Below are positions 8,498-15,793 of a DNA stretch of 64,000 nucleotides, piece by piece. The stretch is from contig CAKUKE010000006.1 of the NCBI GenBank assembly GCA_934662505.1, forward strand, positions 1 through 64,000, read 5' to 3'. Under the pieces are notes generated by a model. It ran no database searches, was not told the DNA's origin, and worked only from the letters and a program-made list of their open reading frames with translations. How positions within the stretch are numbered: the stretch's first letter is position 1; every line of letters begins with the position of its first letter. The DNA comes from an uncultured Clostridia bacterium. Lineage in GTDB: Bacteria > Bacillota > Clostridia > Christensenellales > Aristaeellaceae. A program made the position numbers and the translations under genes.

Positions 8498-8530
8498 ATA
8501 GATACGTCCCGCCCGGCATATGCATGAAAC

Positions 8531-9373
8531 ATGGAACTGTCTCAGCTGCTTCCCATGTGTCCGGCGCTGGCCGTCCTGCCGCCTGATACTTTGTGGGATA
8601 TTCGCCTGCGGGCGGGACATCCGCCGTGCTATACGGGAGAAAAAGGGACGGTATGGGATGCTGCCCCGCTGACCCCCGACGACCTTCTGCGCGCGGCGCA
8701 GGCGTTGTGCGGCCACGCGCTGGCGCTTCACGAGCGCACGCTCCGTCAGGGGTTCCTGCCGCTGCCGGGCGGGCACCGGCTGGGGGTGTGCGGCATATGG
8801 GCGGATACGAGCGACGGTTCCCGCCTGCGGCGGATCAGCAGCCTGTGTCTGCGTCTGGCGCACCAGCATTCAGGTGCCGCGGCAGGCATATGGCCGCAGG
8901 CGCAGGGAAAAAACCTGCTCCTTTTAGGCCCGCCCGGCAGCGGAAAAACCACCCTTTTGCGGGATCTGGCCCGGCTGTATGCAAACAGCGGCGCGCCGGT
9001 GGCCATTGCCGATGAGCGGGGCGAAATTGCCGCCTGCGACCGGGGCATGCCCCAATTGGACGTGGGCGCATCGGATGTGATGAGCCTGATGGATAAAAAG
9101 ACCGCCATAACCCTGCTCCTGCGCGCCATGGCGCCCGCAGTGCTGATAACAGACGAACTGGGAAGTGCGGAGGAGGGGGACTGTCTGCGTCAGGCGCGCT
9201 ACGGCGGGGTCACCGTCGTCTGCTCCGCCCATGCCCGCAGCGTGGCGGATTTCTGCCGCCGGCCGGAACTCATGTCCCTTTGGCGGGACGGGGTATTTGA
9301 CGCGGCGGCGGTTCTCACCGTACCCGGCGCCGCCCCGGTTTTTATCGCAAGGGAGGGTGAACCGTGCGTCTGA
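8531..9373 (+). CDS. spoIIIAA: Stage III sporulation protein AA (ATPase)
   Basis: A 280-aa cytoplasmic AAA+/secretion-type ATPase of the SpoIIIA-SpoIIQ channel between mother cell and forespore. Walker A GPPGSGKTT is at 133-141, IADERGEIA follows at about 159-167, and Walker B VLITDELG is near residue 200. Opening residues match SpoIIIAA (IRLRAG near 25-29). No good ribosome binding site precedes the ATG, so translation may be weak or coupled. It overlaps spoIIIAB by 10 nt. Confidence 0.92.
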   Translation: MELSQLLPMCPALAVLPPDTLWDIRLRAGHPPCYTGEKGTVWDAAPLTPDDLLRAAQALCGHALALHERTLRQGFLPLPGGHRLGVCGIWADTSDGSRLRRISSLCLRLAHQHSGAAAGIWPQAQGKNLLLLGPPGSGKTTLLRDLARLYANSGAPVAIADERGEIAACDRGMPQLDVGASDVMSLMDKKTAITLLLRAMAPAVLITDELGSAEEGDCLRQARYGGVTVVCSAHARSVADFCRRPELMSLWRDGVFDAAAVLTVPGAAPVFIAREGEPCV

Positions 9374-9849
9374 TTCTGGCCTGCACCTGCGCCGTATGCT
9401 GCGCGGGGCTCGGTGTGTTTTCGGCGCTGCGGCTGGATCGCCGCGCCGCCGTGACCCGCGTCTGGGCGAACGCGCTGCGGCGCATGGAAAGTGCGGCGGC
9501 GCACCTTTCCCTGCCGCTGGAAGACCTGCTGCGCTACGGCGCTGGCGCCGAGGTGCCTGCCCTGTCCCGCATGGCCGACGCGCTGTCTGCCCGGCCGCAG
9601 ATGGGCGCAGGCGCACTGATCCCCGACCGGCCGCCGGAAATGGCCCCCTCCGAGTGGCGGGAGATCGACCGGTGTCTGTCCGCGCTGGACGGTGAAAACC
9701 GGCTTTTGCAGCTGGAAGCCCTGCGGCAGGCGCGGCTGTTCCTCGCTCCCCTGTGCCGCAAAGCGGCGGCGGATGCGAGCCGTCTGAAAAAAGCGCGGCT
9801 GGCGGTAGGGTTTCTGTCCGGCGCGGCGCTGTTTATCCTCCTGTGCTGA
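9364..9849 (+). CDS. spoIIIAB: Stage III sporulation protein AB
   Basis: A 161-aa membrane protein of the SpoIIIA channel, related to GspF-like platform proteins. An N-terminal hydrophobic segment (residues 1-20) and a C-terminal one (about 142-160) flank a helical cytoplasmic part with WREIDRCLSALDGEN. The length is close to the usual about 170 aa. The start overlaps the end of spoIIIAA. Confidence 0.88.
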   Translation: MRLILACTCAVCCAGLGVFSALRLDRRAAVTRVWANALRRMESAAAHLSLPLEDLLRYGAGAEVPALSRMADALSARPQMGAGALIPDRPPEMAPSEWREIDRCLSALDGENRLLQLEALRQARLFLAPLCRKAAADASRLKKARLAVGFLSGAALFILLC

Positions 9850-9865
9850 AAGGACGGTCGTTCAA

Positions 9866-10063
9866 ATGCAGATACAGGCGCTTTTGCAAATCGCCGGGGT
9901 GGGGCTGATGGTCACGGTCATCAGCCAGATTCTGACCAAGGCAGGGCGGGAAGATCTGGCCACCCTGACCTGCGTGGCGGGGCTCATTCTGGTGCTGCTG
10001 CTGGTGGTGTCCATGGCCGGCGAACTGCTGCGTCAGGTGCAGGCCATTTTCAGCCTGTCATGA
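9866..10063 (+). CDS. spoIIIAC: Stage III sporulation protein AC
   Basis: A 65-aa protein with two transmembrane helices (about residues 8-24 and 34-54) and the family pattern IAGVGLMVTVISQIL, TKAGREDLATLTCVAGL. It is one of the two small membrane subunits of the channel, and the length is exactly typical. AAAGGACGG precedes the ATG. It overlaps spoIIIAD by 4 nt (ATGA). Confidence 0.93.
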   Translation: MQIQALLQIAGVGLMVTVISQILTKAGREDLATLTCVAGLILVLLLVVSMAGELLRQVQAIFSLS

Positions 10064-10455
10064 GCGATACGCTCCGGCTGTGCGCACTGGGCGTCGCCGC
10101 CGCGCTTGCGGTCACGGTGCTCCGGCGCGCGGACAGGGATCTGGGCACGGTCTCCGCGCTAGCGGCGGGTCTGATGATGCTCCTTGTCCTGACCCGCAGC
10201 CTGTCGGACGTGGTGGACTGTGTTTCCGGGCTGGCGCGGCAATCCTGCATGGGGCAGGAATTGTACGGCGCGCTGCTGAAAATGCTGGGGGTCGCCTTTC
10301 TGAGCGAGTATGCCGCCCAGATCTGCCGGGACGCAGGCGAGGAGGGGCTGGCGCAGAAAACGGCGCTGGCCGGGAAAATGATGCTGCTGACCGTCACCGT
10401 TCCGCTGGTCTCCCGGATCGGGCAGACCATTTTATCCCTGCTGCCCCCTTCCTGA
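10060..10455 (+). CDS. spoIIIAD: Stage III sporulation protein AD
   Basis: A 131-aa membrane protein with three to four hydrophobic segments and the conserved region LLKMLGVAFLSEYAAQICRDAG, which identifies SpoIIIAD. It is translationally coupled to spoIIIAC through ATGA. It is thought to sit with SpoIIIAC and SpoIIIAE in the inner-membrane export apparatus. Confidence 0.92.
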   Translation: MSDTLRLCALGVAAALAVTVLRRADRDLGTVSALAAGLMMLLVLTRSLSDVVDCVSGLARQSCMGQELYGALLKMLGVAFLSEYAAQICRDAGEEGLAQKTALAGKMMLLTVTVPLVSRIGQTILSLLPPS

Positions 10456-10458
10456 GCC

Positions 10459-11607
10459 ATGAAAAGAATCGCGTATCTGTGCTGCCTGCTGCTCTGTTTT
10501 TTGTTTCCCCTGTCCGCCCTCGGCGAAAGCACGCTGGACGATGCGCTGTCCCGTGCGCTGGATGAGCTGGATCTGTCCGCCCTTTCCGCAGCCTTTGGCA
10601 GTCTGACGGACGGTGAGGACGGCCTGCGCGCCCTCCTGGCCGCGCTGGTTTCAGGAAAACAGGTCTGGGACGGCGCGGCGCTCGTGCAGGCGCTTCTGAA
10701 CCGTTTTCTGCAGGCGGCGTCCGCCACCGTCCGGCGACTGCCGCTGCTGATGGCGCCCGCCCTTCTGTGCGGCGTCATGACCCGCGTGCGGGCGTCCCTT
10801 TTCAGAACGCAGACGGGCGCGCTGGTGGAAACGGCATGCTTTGCGGCGCTGGCCGCCGTGCTGGCGCGGGATCTGGGCGCCTACCTGACCCTGACCGCCC
10901 AGTCGGTCACCGCCATGTCCTCCGCCATGCAGACTCTGTTTCCCCTGCTTGTCACCCTCCTTTCCGCCGTCGGCGGCACGGCGGGCGCGGCGGTCTATCA
11001 GCCGGCCGCAGCCGCAGCCGCCGGTTCCATGACCACCTGGGTGCGCGCCTTCACCCTGCGGCTGGCGCTGTCCTACGGAACGGTGGTCATTTTATCCCAC
11101 CTGAGCGAGCAGACCCGGCTGAAGAAGCTGGCGGCGCTTCTGCGGCAGGCGACGGCATGGACGCTGGGCGCAGGCTTTACCCTGTTTTTGGCCGTCACCG
11201 CACTGCAGGGAACAACTGCCGCCGCACGGGACGGTATCGGCATCCGCGCCGCCAAATACGCGGCGGACAATTTCGTTCCTGTGGTGGGCGGCATGTTTGC
11301 CGACACCATGGATACTCTGGCCGGCTCCAGCCTGATCGTCAAAAACGCGCTGGGCGTCACAGGACTGGCCGCGCTTTTGCTCCTGTCTGCCGGCCCCCTT
11401 CTGCAGACCGCCGCCGGCTGCATGCTGTACAAGCTGGCAGCCGGGCTGCTGGAGCCGCTGGCGCCTGACCAGCTGAGCGACTGCCTGAGCGATTTTTCCA
11501 GCGTACTCAGCCTTTTATCCGCCGTTCAGCTGTCCGTTGGCGCCATGTTTTTTCTGCTCGTCGCCCAGATGCTGGCGGCGGGAAACATGATCGTAATGCT
11601 GAGGTGA
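10459..11607 (+). CDS. spoIIIAE: Stage III sporulation protein AE
   Basis: A 382-aa polytopic protein with an N-terminal signal/anchor (residues 1-22, LFPLSALGES) and then about seven to eight hydrophobic segments. ALSYGTVVILSHLSEQTRLKKL-type loops and GIGIRAAKYAADNFVPVVGG (about 256-276) are SpoIIIAE signatures. It is the large membrane core of the feeding-tube complex. Length is normal. The start lies 3 nt after the spoIIIAD stop. Confidence 0.92.
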   Translation: MKRIAYLCCLLLCFLFPLSALGESTLDDALSRALDELDLSALSAAFGSLTDGEDGLRALLAALVSGKQVWDGAALVQALLNRFLQAASATVRRLPLLMAPALLCGVMTRVRASLFRTQTGALVETACFAALAAVLARDLGAYLTLTAQSVTAMSSAMQTLFPLLVTLLSAVGGTAGAAVYQPAAAAAAGSMTTWVRAFTLRLALSYGTVVILSHLSEQTRLKKLAALLRQATAWTLGAGFTLFLAVTALQGTTAAARDGIGIRAAKYAADNFVPVVGGMFADTMDTLAGSSLIVKNALGVTGLAALLLLSAGPLLQTAAGCMLYKLAAGLLEPLAPDQLSDCLSDFSSVLSLLSAVQLSVGAMFFLLVAQMLAAGNMIVMLR

Positions 11608-11612
11608 CCAAG

Positions 11613-11783
11613 ATGCGTGCTTTTCTCACAGAGCTGACCGCGCTGAGCCTGCTGCGCACCCTGACGGGGCTGATGCTGCCCGAGGGGGAAATGCGGGGAT
11701 ACGCCGATCTGTTCATTGGCCTGACCACCCTCCTGTGCATGCTTCACTCCCTCCGCACTCTTTTCACGGCCATGCTGCCATGA
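11613..11783 (+). CDS. spoIIIAF: Very short SpoIIIAF (membrane part only, 56 aa)
   Basis: An unbroken 56-codon frame between spoIIIAE and spoIIIAG. GAGGTGACCAAG gives a ribosome binding site 8 nt upstream of the ATG. Residues 1-18 and 30-54 are hydrophobic, and the sequence FLTEL...GLMLPEGEMRGYADLF lines up with the N-terminal membrane hairpin of SpoIIIAF (FLTEW...DMLLP...YAK in Bacillus subtilis). SpoIIIAF is normally about 200 aa with a soluble C-terminal ring-building domain; that whole domain is missing. The stop overlaps the spoIIIAG start (ATGA), so this looks like a stable reduced gene and not a fresh frameshift. Confidence 0.8.
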   Translation: MRAFLTELTALSLLRTLTGLMLPEGEMRGYADLFIGLTTLLCMLHSLRTLFTAMLP

Positions 11784-12154
11784 AAGGACTGCTTCAGCGG
11801 CTGACGGCCGTCAGGGGATCCCAATGGCTGTGGCTGGTGCTGGCTGCGGCGCTGCTGGTGTGGACCCTGCTCCCTCAGGGCAGCGGTCAGAGCGGTCCGG
11901 GCATGACCGATCAGGAGCAGCGCGTCGCCGCGGTTCTGTCTGCCATTGAGGGCGTCGGGCAGGTACGGGTGGTCGTTTACGCCGACGAGGTCTCCGACAG
12001 CTTCGGCAAAACCTCCGCCCAGCCCCGGGGCGCCGTCGTGGTCGCTCAGGGTGCGGACGACCTTGCCGTACGGCTCCGGCTGACGGCGGCCGCACGGGCG
12101 CTGCTGCAATTGCCCGCAAACGCCATTGAAATCTTTCCCATGGAGGCGCCATAA
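11780..12154 (+). CDS. spoIIIAG: Stage III sporulation protein AG (short form)
   Basis: A 124-aa protein with one N-terminal transmembrane helix (about residues 14-32), then a single extracytoplasmic domain with QEQRVAAVLSAIEGVGQV, a GAVVVAQGADD motif and a C-terminal VPAxxIxVxPM-like ending (LPANAIEIFPM). This is the ring-building motif of SpoIIIAG, which forms a large ring in the intermembrane space. It is shorter than the about 230 aa of Bacillus. The start is the ATG overlapping the spoIIIAF stop; an in-frame upstream ATG at 11735 lies within spoIIIAF. Confidence 0.88.
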   Translation: MKGLLQRLTAVRGSQWLWLVLAAALLVWTLLPQGSGQSGPGMTDQEQRVAAVLSAIEGVGQVRVVVYADEVSDSFGKTSAQPRGAVVVAQGADDLAVRLRLTAAARALLQLPANAIEIFPMEAP

Positions 12155-12156
12155 AC

Positions 12157-12687
12157 ATGGAAAACCGACCGTCTGCTCTGCCGCCGAAGCGCCGCCGCGC
12201 CCGCACCCTGCTCTGGCTTCTTTGCGCGGCTGTTTTTCTCATCTACATGCTCTTTCGTCCCGAGATCCGGCAGTTTGACCTGCCGGAATTGACGGATGTG
12301 ACCCGGGTGGTGAACGCGTCCCTCCCGACCGCCGCGCCCACGCCGGATCCCATCGCCGCCTACCGGCAGTCCCGGGAAAGCGCCCGCACCCAGACGGACG
12401 CCATGCTGACCGCCCTTGTAGAAAGCCAGTGGACGGATGCGGACGTGCGCGCGCTGGCACAGCAGGAAGCGCTGGATGTTGCCCGGGCGCGGGAGCAGGA
12501 GACCCTGCTGGAGGGCGCGCTGGCCGGCATGGGACTTGGGGACGCCCTCTGCGCCGTGGCAGACGGCACCGTCACTGTTTTTACCGCCTCTCCCCTGTCA
12601 GAGGCACAGGCTGCGGCGCTATGCGATCTGGCCGTCGCCTGGACAGGCGTTTCACGGGACGATGTGCGCGTCGTAGGCGTGCCCTGA
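12157..12687 (+). CDS. spoIIIAH: Stage III sporulation protein AH
   Basis: A 176-aa protein with a short basic cytoplasmic tail, one transmembrane helix (about 15-33), a Pro/Ala-rich linker, then a YscJ/FliF-like ring-building domain (about 65-176) ending VAWTGVSRDDVRVVGVP. SpoIIIAH binds SpoIIQ of the forespore across the intermembrane space. It starts 2 nt after spoIIIAG and is the last gene of the operon. Confidence 0.88.
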   Translation: MENRPSALPPKRRRARTLLWLLCAAVFLIYMLFRPEIRQFDLPELTDVTRVVNASLPTAAPTPDPIAAYRQSRESARTQTDAMLTALVESQWTDADVRALAQQEALDVARAREQETLLEGALAGMGLGDALCAVADGTVTVFTASPLSEAQAAALCDLAVAWTGVSRDDVRVVGVP

Positions 12688-12689
12688 CG

Positions 12690-12718
12690 TTGCGTTTCCA
12701 ACCGTTTCCTGCTATAAT
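12690..12718 (+). promoter_or_regulatory. Promoter of the rseC-trxA pair
   Basis: TTGCGT (12690-12695), 17-bp spacer, TATAAT (12713-12718), starting 2 bp after the spoIIIAH stop. A CGCTCG/CGAGCG hairpin at 12729-12746 lies in the resulting 5' leader; it has no T-run and so is not a terminator. Confidence 0.65.
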
Positions 12719-12793
12719 AAAGACAGCCCGCTCGTTTGAACGAGCGCTGAGCGGGTATGATAAAAACAGGCGGATTTCCCGCCGGAGGGTGCC

Positions 12794-13192
12794 ATGTATC
12801 GCGAGGGAAAGGTTGTGGCCGTCCGCAGGGGACGGGTGGAGGTCTGCTTTGATCCGGATGACCGCTGCGCCGCCTGTCAGGGATGCGCCGGTGGAAAAAA
12901 GCCCCAAACGGTTTCCCTGCGGGGCGCTGCCTGCGAGGGCGACCGGGTGACGGTCTCCTTCCCGGAGAAAGGCGTGCTGCTTTCCGCCCTGTTGGGGTAC
13001 GGTCTCCCCCTTGCCGGGCTCATCGCCGGGCTCGCCCTCGGCGCGGCGCTGACTGACGCAGAATGGCAATGGGCGTTGTGCGCGCTGACCGGTACGGCGC
13101 TTCTGACCCTGCCTGCCCGCCTTCTGGATCGAAGGGAGAACCCATGGTTCCCCCGCATCATTTCCATTGAAAAAAAGGAGAATGTCCCATGA
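12794..13192 (+). CDS. RseC/MucC-family positive regulator-like protein
   Basis: A 132-aa protein. The N-terminal soluble part carries a Cys cluster CAACQGCAGG (about residues 28-37) typical of RseC_MucC proteins, followed by two transmembrane helices (about 65-82 and 92-108). Relatives include RseC, which acts with the SoxR-reducing Rsx system and in sigma-E control; many Clostridia carry one near rnf or trx genes. GGAGGGTGCC precedes the ATG. It overlaps trxA by 4 nt (ATGA), so the two are translated together, pointing to a thiol- or redox-linked role. Confidence 0.85.
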   Translation: MYREGKVVAVRRGRVEVCFDPDDRCAACQGCAGGKKPQTVSLRGAACEGDRVTVSFPEKGVLLSALLGYGLPLAGLIAGLALGAALTDAEWQWALCALTGTALLTLPARLLDRRENPWFPRIISIEKKENVP

Positions 13193-13509
13193 GCGAATTG
13201 ACGCTGAACAAGGAAAATTTTGAACAGTCCGTCCTCCAGCCCGGCTGCACCGCGCTGGTAGACTTCTGGGCCACCTGGTGCATGCCCTGCCGGATGATCG
13301 CGCCCATCGTGGAGGAAATTGCCGCGGAACGGGCGGATACCCTCACGGTCGGCAAGGTCAACGTAGACGAAGCGCCGGAGCTGGCCATGAAATACGGGGT
13401 CTCTTCCATCCCGACGCTGATCCTTTTCCGGGACGGACGTGAAGCAGGCCGCACTGTCGGCGCCCAGGGCAAGGAGCAGCTGGACGCTTTCATCGACGGC
13501 TGCAAATGA
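13189..13509 (+). CDS. trxA: Thioredoxin with CMPC active site
   Basis: A 106-aa single-domain thioredoxin, of normal length. The active site is WATWCMPCRM with Cys31 and Cys34; the usual residue pair is Gly-Pro (CGPC), so Met replaces Gly. The cis-Pro motif SSIPTLILF is present near residue 72, and the rest of the fold is canonical. AAAAGGAG lies upstream. It is coupled to the RseC-like gene, which may be its membrane partner (inference). Confidence 0.92.
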   Translation: MSELTLNKENFEQSVLQPGCTALVDFWATWCMPCRMIAPIVEEIAAERADTLTVGKVNVDEAPELAMKYGVSSIPTLILFRDGREAGRTVGAQGKEQLDAFIDGCK

Positions 13510-13545
13510 CGCCTGCCCGGCGAACCAACTGCCGTTTTTCTTAAG

Positions 13546-13569
13546 GCGCCGCCTTGGCGGCGCTTTTTT
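13546..13569 (+). terminator. Terminator of trxA
   Basis: A GCGCCGCC/GGCGGCGC 8-bp stem with TT loop and six T residues, 37 nt after the trxA stop. Confidence 0.9.
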
Positions 13570-13855
13570 GCATTTGTTTTCTACCCGCTTTTTCGGTCTT
13601 TTCGTCCACCATTCATTTTCAAAAATTTTACAATTCAGTCATTCTTCTTCCGCGTGTTGTATGCTTTTACTAAATTCTCCGTGGATATTTGTTTAAAATA
13701 CATCTGGTTATTTCATGCTGTTTATGGTATACTGTATCAAGATTGGACATCCTTATCAAATGAAACAGTTTGATAGCTGTGCGTACGAACATCGACTGAT
13801 GTTTTGTTTCTTTACAGAGTCATGAAGGACGAATCAAGCGAAAGGAGGGAGAAAC
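13570..13855 (+). promoter_or_regulatory. Leader region of rnjA with possible promoter
   Basis: This AT-richer stretch has a TATACT box at 13728-13733 with a weak TGGTTA 17 bp upstream (13705-13710), giving a leader of about 115 nt before rnjA. The leader contains an ATCAAA/TTTGAT hairpin (about 13757-13776). No ORF or known riboswitch motif was found. Confidence 0.4.
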
Positions 13856-15520
13856 GTGCCTCAATCTCCCAAGTTAAGGATCATTCCCCTGGGCGGCGTA
13901 GACGAGATCGGCAAAAACATGACGGCCTTTGAATATGAAGATGACATTCTGGTCGTTGACTGCGGTTCTATTTTCCCAAGCGACGACATGCTGGGCATCG
14001 ATCTGGTCATTCCCGACGTATCCTACCTGACCGCCAACAAAAGCCGCGTGCGGGGCTACGTGTTTACCCACGGTCATGAAGACCACATCGGCGCTACCCC
14101 TTACGTGCTGGAGCAGGTGCCCGCACCCATCTACGGAACCCGGCTGACCCTGGCGCTCATCGACATCAAGCTGCGGGAGCACCGGGTCAACGGCATCCCC
14201 TTCAACACGGTGCAGCCCCGGGAGGAAGTCAAGATCGGCGCGTTCACCGTGAAATTCATCAAGGTGAACCACTCCATTCCCGGCGCCTGCGCGCTGATCA
14301 TTTCCTGCCCCGCCGGCGTGGTGGTGCACACGGGCGACTTCAAGATCGACTTCACTCCCGTAGACGGCGAAGTGACGGATCTGAGCAGTCTGGCCGCCGC
14401 CGGCGACAAGGGCGTGCTGGCGCTGATGTGCGAAAGCACCAATATCGAGCGCGCCGGCTACACCATGAGCGAACGCAAAATCAGCGAAACCTTTGACAAC
14501 CAGTTCCGGGACGCCCGGGGGCGGGTCATTGTGGCCATGTTCGCCAGCAACATCGGACGGCTGCAGCAGGTCATCGACGTGGGCATGCAGTACGGCCGCA
14601 AGGTTTGCTTTGTAGGCCGCAGCATGATCAACGTGTCCCGCGTCGCCATGCAGCTGGGCGAGCTCACCATTCCCGCAGATCGGCTGCTGGAAATGGACGA
14701 TCTGGACAACTACCGGGACGACGAGCTGCTCATCCTCACCACCGGCAGTCAGGGCGAGCCCATGAGCGGTCTGACCCGTATGGCCTTCTCCGAGCACCGC
14801 AAGCTCCAGATCAAGCCCAGCGACAAGGTCATCATTTCCGCCAACCCCATTCCCGGCAACGAAAAACTCGTCTCCCGGGTCATTAATCAGCTGTACCGCT
14901 GCGGCGCGGACGTGATTTACGAAGCCATGGCCGAGGTGCACGTGTCCGGTCACGCCCGTCAGGAAGAAATCAAACTGATGCACACGCTGGTCAAGGCCAA
15001 GTATTTCATCCCCATCCACGGCGAATACCGTATGCTCTGGCAGCATGCCGAGCTGGCGGAAAGTCTGGGCATGGATCGGCAGAACATCGTGCTGCCCGTC
15101 GCCGGCCAGATCATCGAGATGAGCCGGGACAAGGTATCCATCGCCGGCACCGTCCCCACAGGCGAGGTGCTCATCGACGGTCTGGGCATCGGCGATGTGG
15201 GCAACGTGGTGCTCCGCGACCGGAAGCACCTGTCTCAGGACGGTCTGATCATCATCGCCATGGCCTTCGACCGTACCAACGGCGTGCTGGTCTCCGGGCC
15301 GGACGTCATTTCCCGCGGCTTCGTCTATGTGCGCGAGAATGAAGACATCATTGAAAGCACCCGCGAAATCGTGCGGTTCATCATTGCCTCCTACGGCCAC
15401 ATCGAAGGCAGCGACTGGCCCAGCATCAAAAACCGCATCAAGGACGAACTGCACCGCTACATTTACGAAAAGATCAAGCGCAACCCCATGATCCTGCCCA
15501 TCATCGTCGATCTGGGCTAA
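13856..15520 (+). CDS. rnj: Ribonuclease J
   Basis: A 554-aa metallo-beta-lactamase/beta-CASP ribonuclease for mRNA decay and RNA maturation, with both 5'-exonuclease and endonuclease capacity in the family. The zinc motif HGHEDH is at 72-77; later metal ligands include HTGDFKID and GHA (SGHARQEEIK), and the RNase J C-terminal domain is complete. The start is GTG at 13856, supported by AAAGGAGGG 7 nt upstream. Only one rnj gene is visible here, so J1 or J2 cannot be distinguished. It is flanked by terminators on both sides, so it is a single-gene unit. Confidence 0.95.
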   Translation: MPQSPKLRIIPLGGVDEIGKNMTAFEYEDDILVVDCGSIFPSDDMLGIDLVIPDVSYLTANKSRVRGYVFTHGHEDHIGATPYVLEQVPAPIYGTRLTLALIDIKLREHRVNGIPFNTVQPREEVKIGAFTVKFIKVNHSIPGACALIISCPAGVVVHTGDFKIDFTPVDGEVTDLSSLAAAGDKGVLALMCESTNIERAGYTMSERKISETFDNQFRDARGRVIVAMFASNIGRLQQVIDVGMQYGRKVCFVGRSMINVSRVAMQLGELTIPADRLLEMDDLDNYRDDELLILTTGSQGEPMSGLTRMAFSEHRKLQIKPSDKVIISANPIPGNEKLVSRVINQLYRCGADVIYEAMAEVHVSGHARQEEIKLMHTLVKAKYFIPIHGEYRMLWQHAELAESLGMDRQNIVLPVAGQIIEMSRDKVSIAGTVPTGEVLIDGLGIGDVGNVVLRDRKHLSQDGLIIIAMAFDRTNGVLVSGPDVISRGFVYVRENEDIIESTREIVRFIIASYGHIEGSDWPSIKNRIKDELHRYIYEKIKRNPMILPIIVDLG

Positions 15521-15633
15521 CAAGCGGCAGACGGGACGCAGAGGGAGCGTATTTCTCCGTTCCCGGCCGGGCGGCATGTTTTTTCCCCGCTTCTGCGCCG
15601 CTTCCTGCTTTGCACTTTGCGCAGCTTCCTCCG

Positions 15634-15659
15634 GACGGCTCTTTTGAGCCGTCTTTTTT
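15634..15659 (+). terminator. Terminator of rnjA
   Basis: A GACGGCTC/GAGCCGTC 8-bp stem, TTTT loop, six T residues, about 115 nt after the rnjA stop. Confidence 0.9.
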
Positions 15660-15679
15660 ATGCCGCCGCGTCCCATTTA

Positions 15680-15708
15680 TTGACATTCATTTTTTGAAAT
15701 GGTATTAT
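15680..15708 (+). promoter_or_regulatory. Promoter of the decarboxylase beta/gamma operon
   Basis: TTGACA (15680-15685), 17-bp spacer, TATTAT (15703-15708), about 85 bp before the start of the beta-subunit gene. Confidence 0.75.
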
Positions 15709-15793
15709 GGTAAAAAATGTGTACACCGCTGCGGCAGCCGCGCGTACCGTTTGAAAACTGCCGCGCCGAAGGGGCGCAGGAGGAACGTTTTTT

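Noticed and set aside
11613..11783. SpoIIIAF as a frameshifted pseudogene
   Set aside because: The frame is intact with its own ribosome binding site, and the stop overlaps the spoIIIAG start. No remnant of the C-terminal domain fits between the genes in another frame.
12729..12746. CGCTCG/CGAGCG hairpin as spoIIIA terminator
   Set aside because: It has no T-run and lies downstream of the next promoter.
13874..15676. 600-codon frame opposite rnjA
   Set aside because: Antisense shadow of RNase J, rich in His, Asp and Val from reversed codons.
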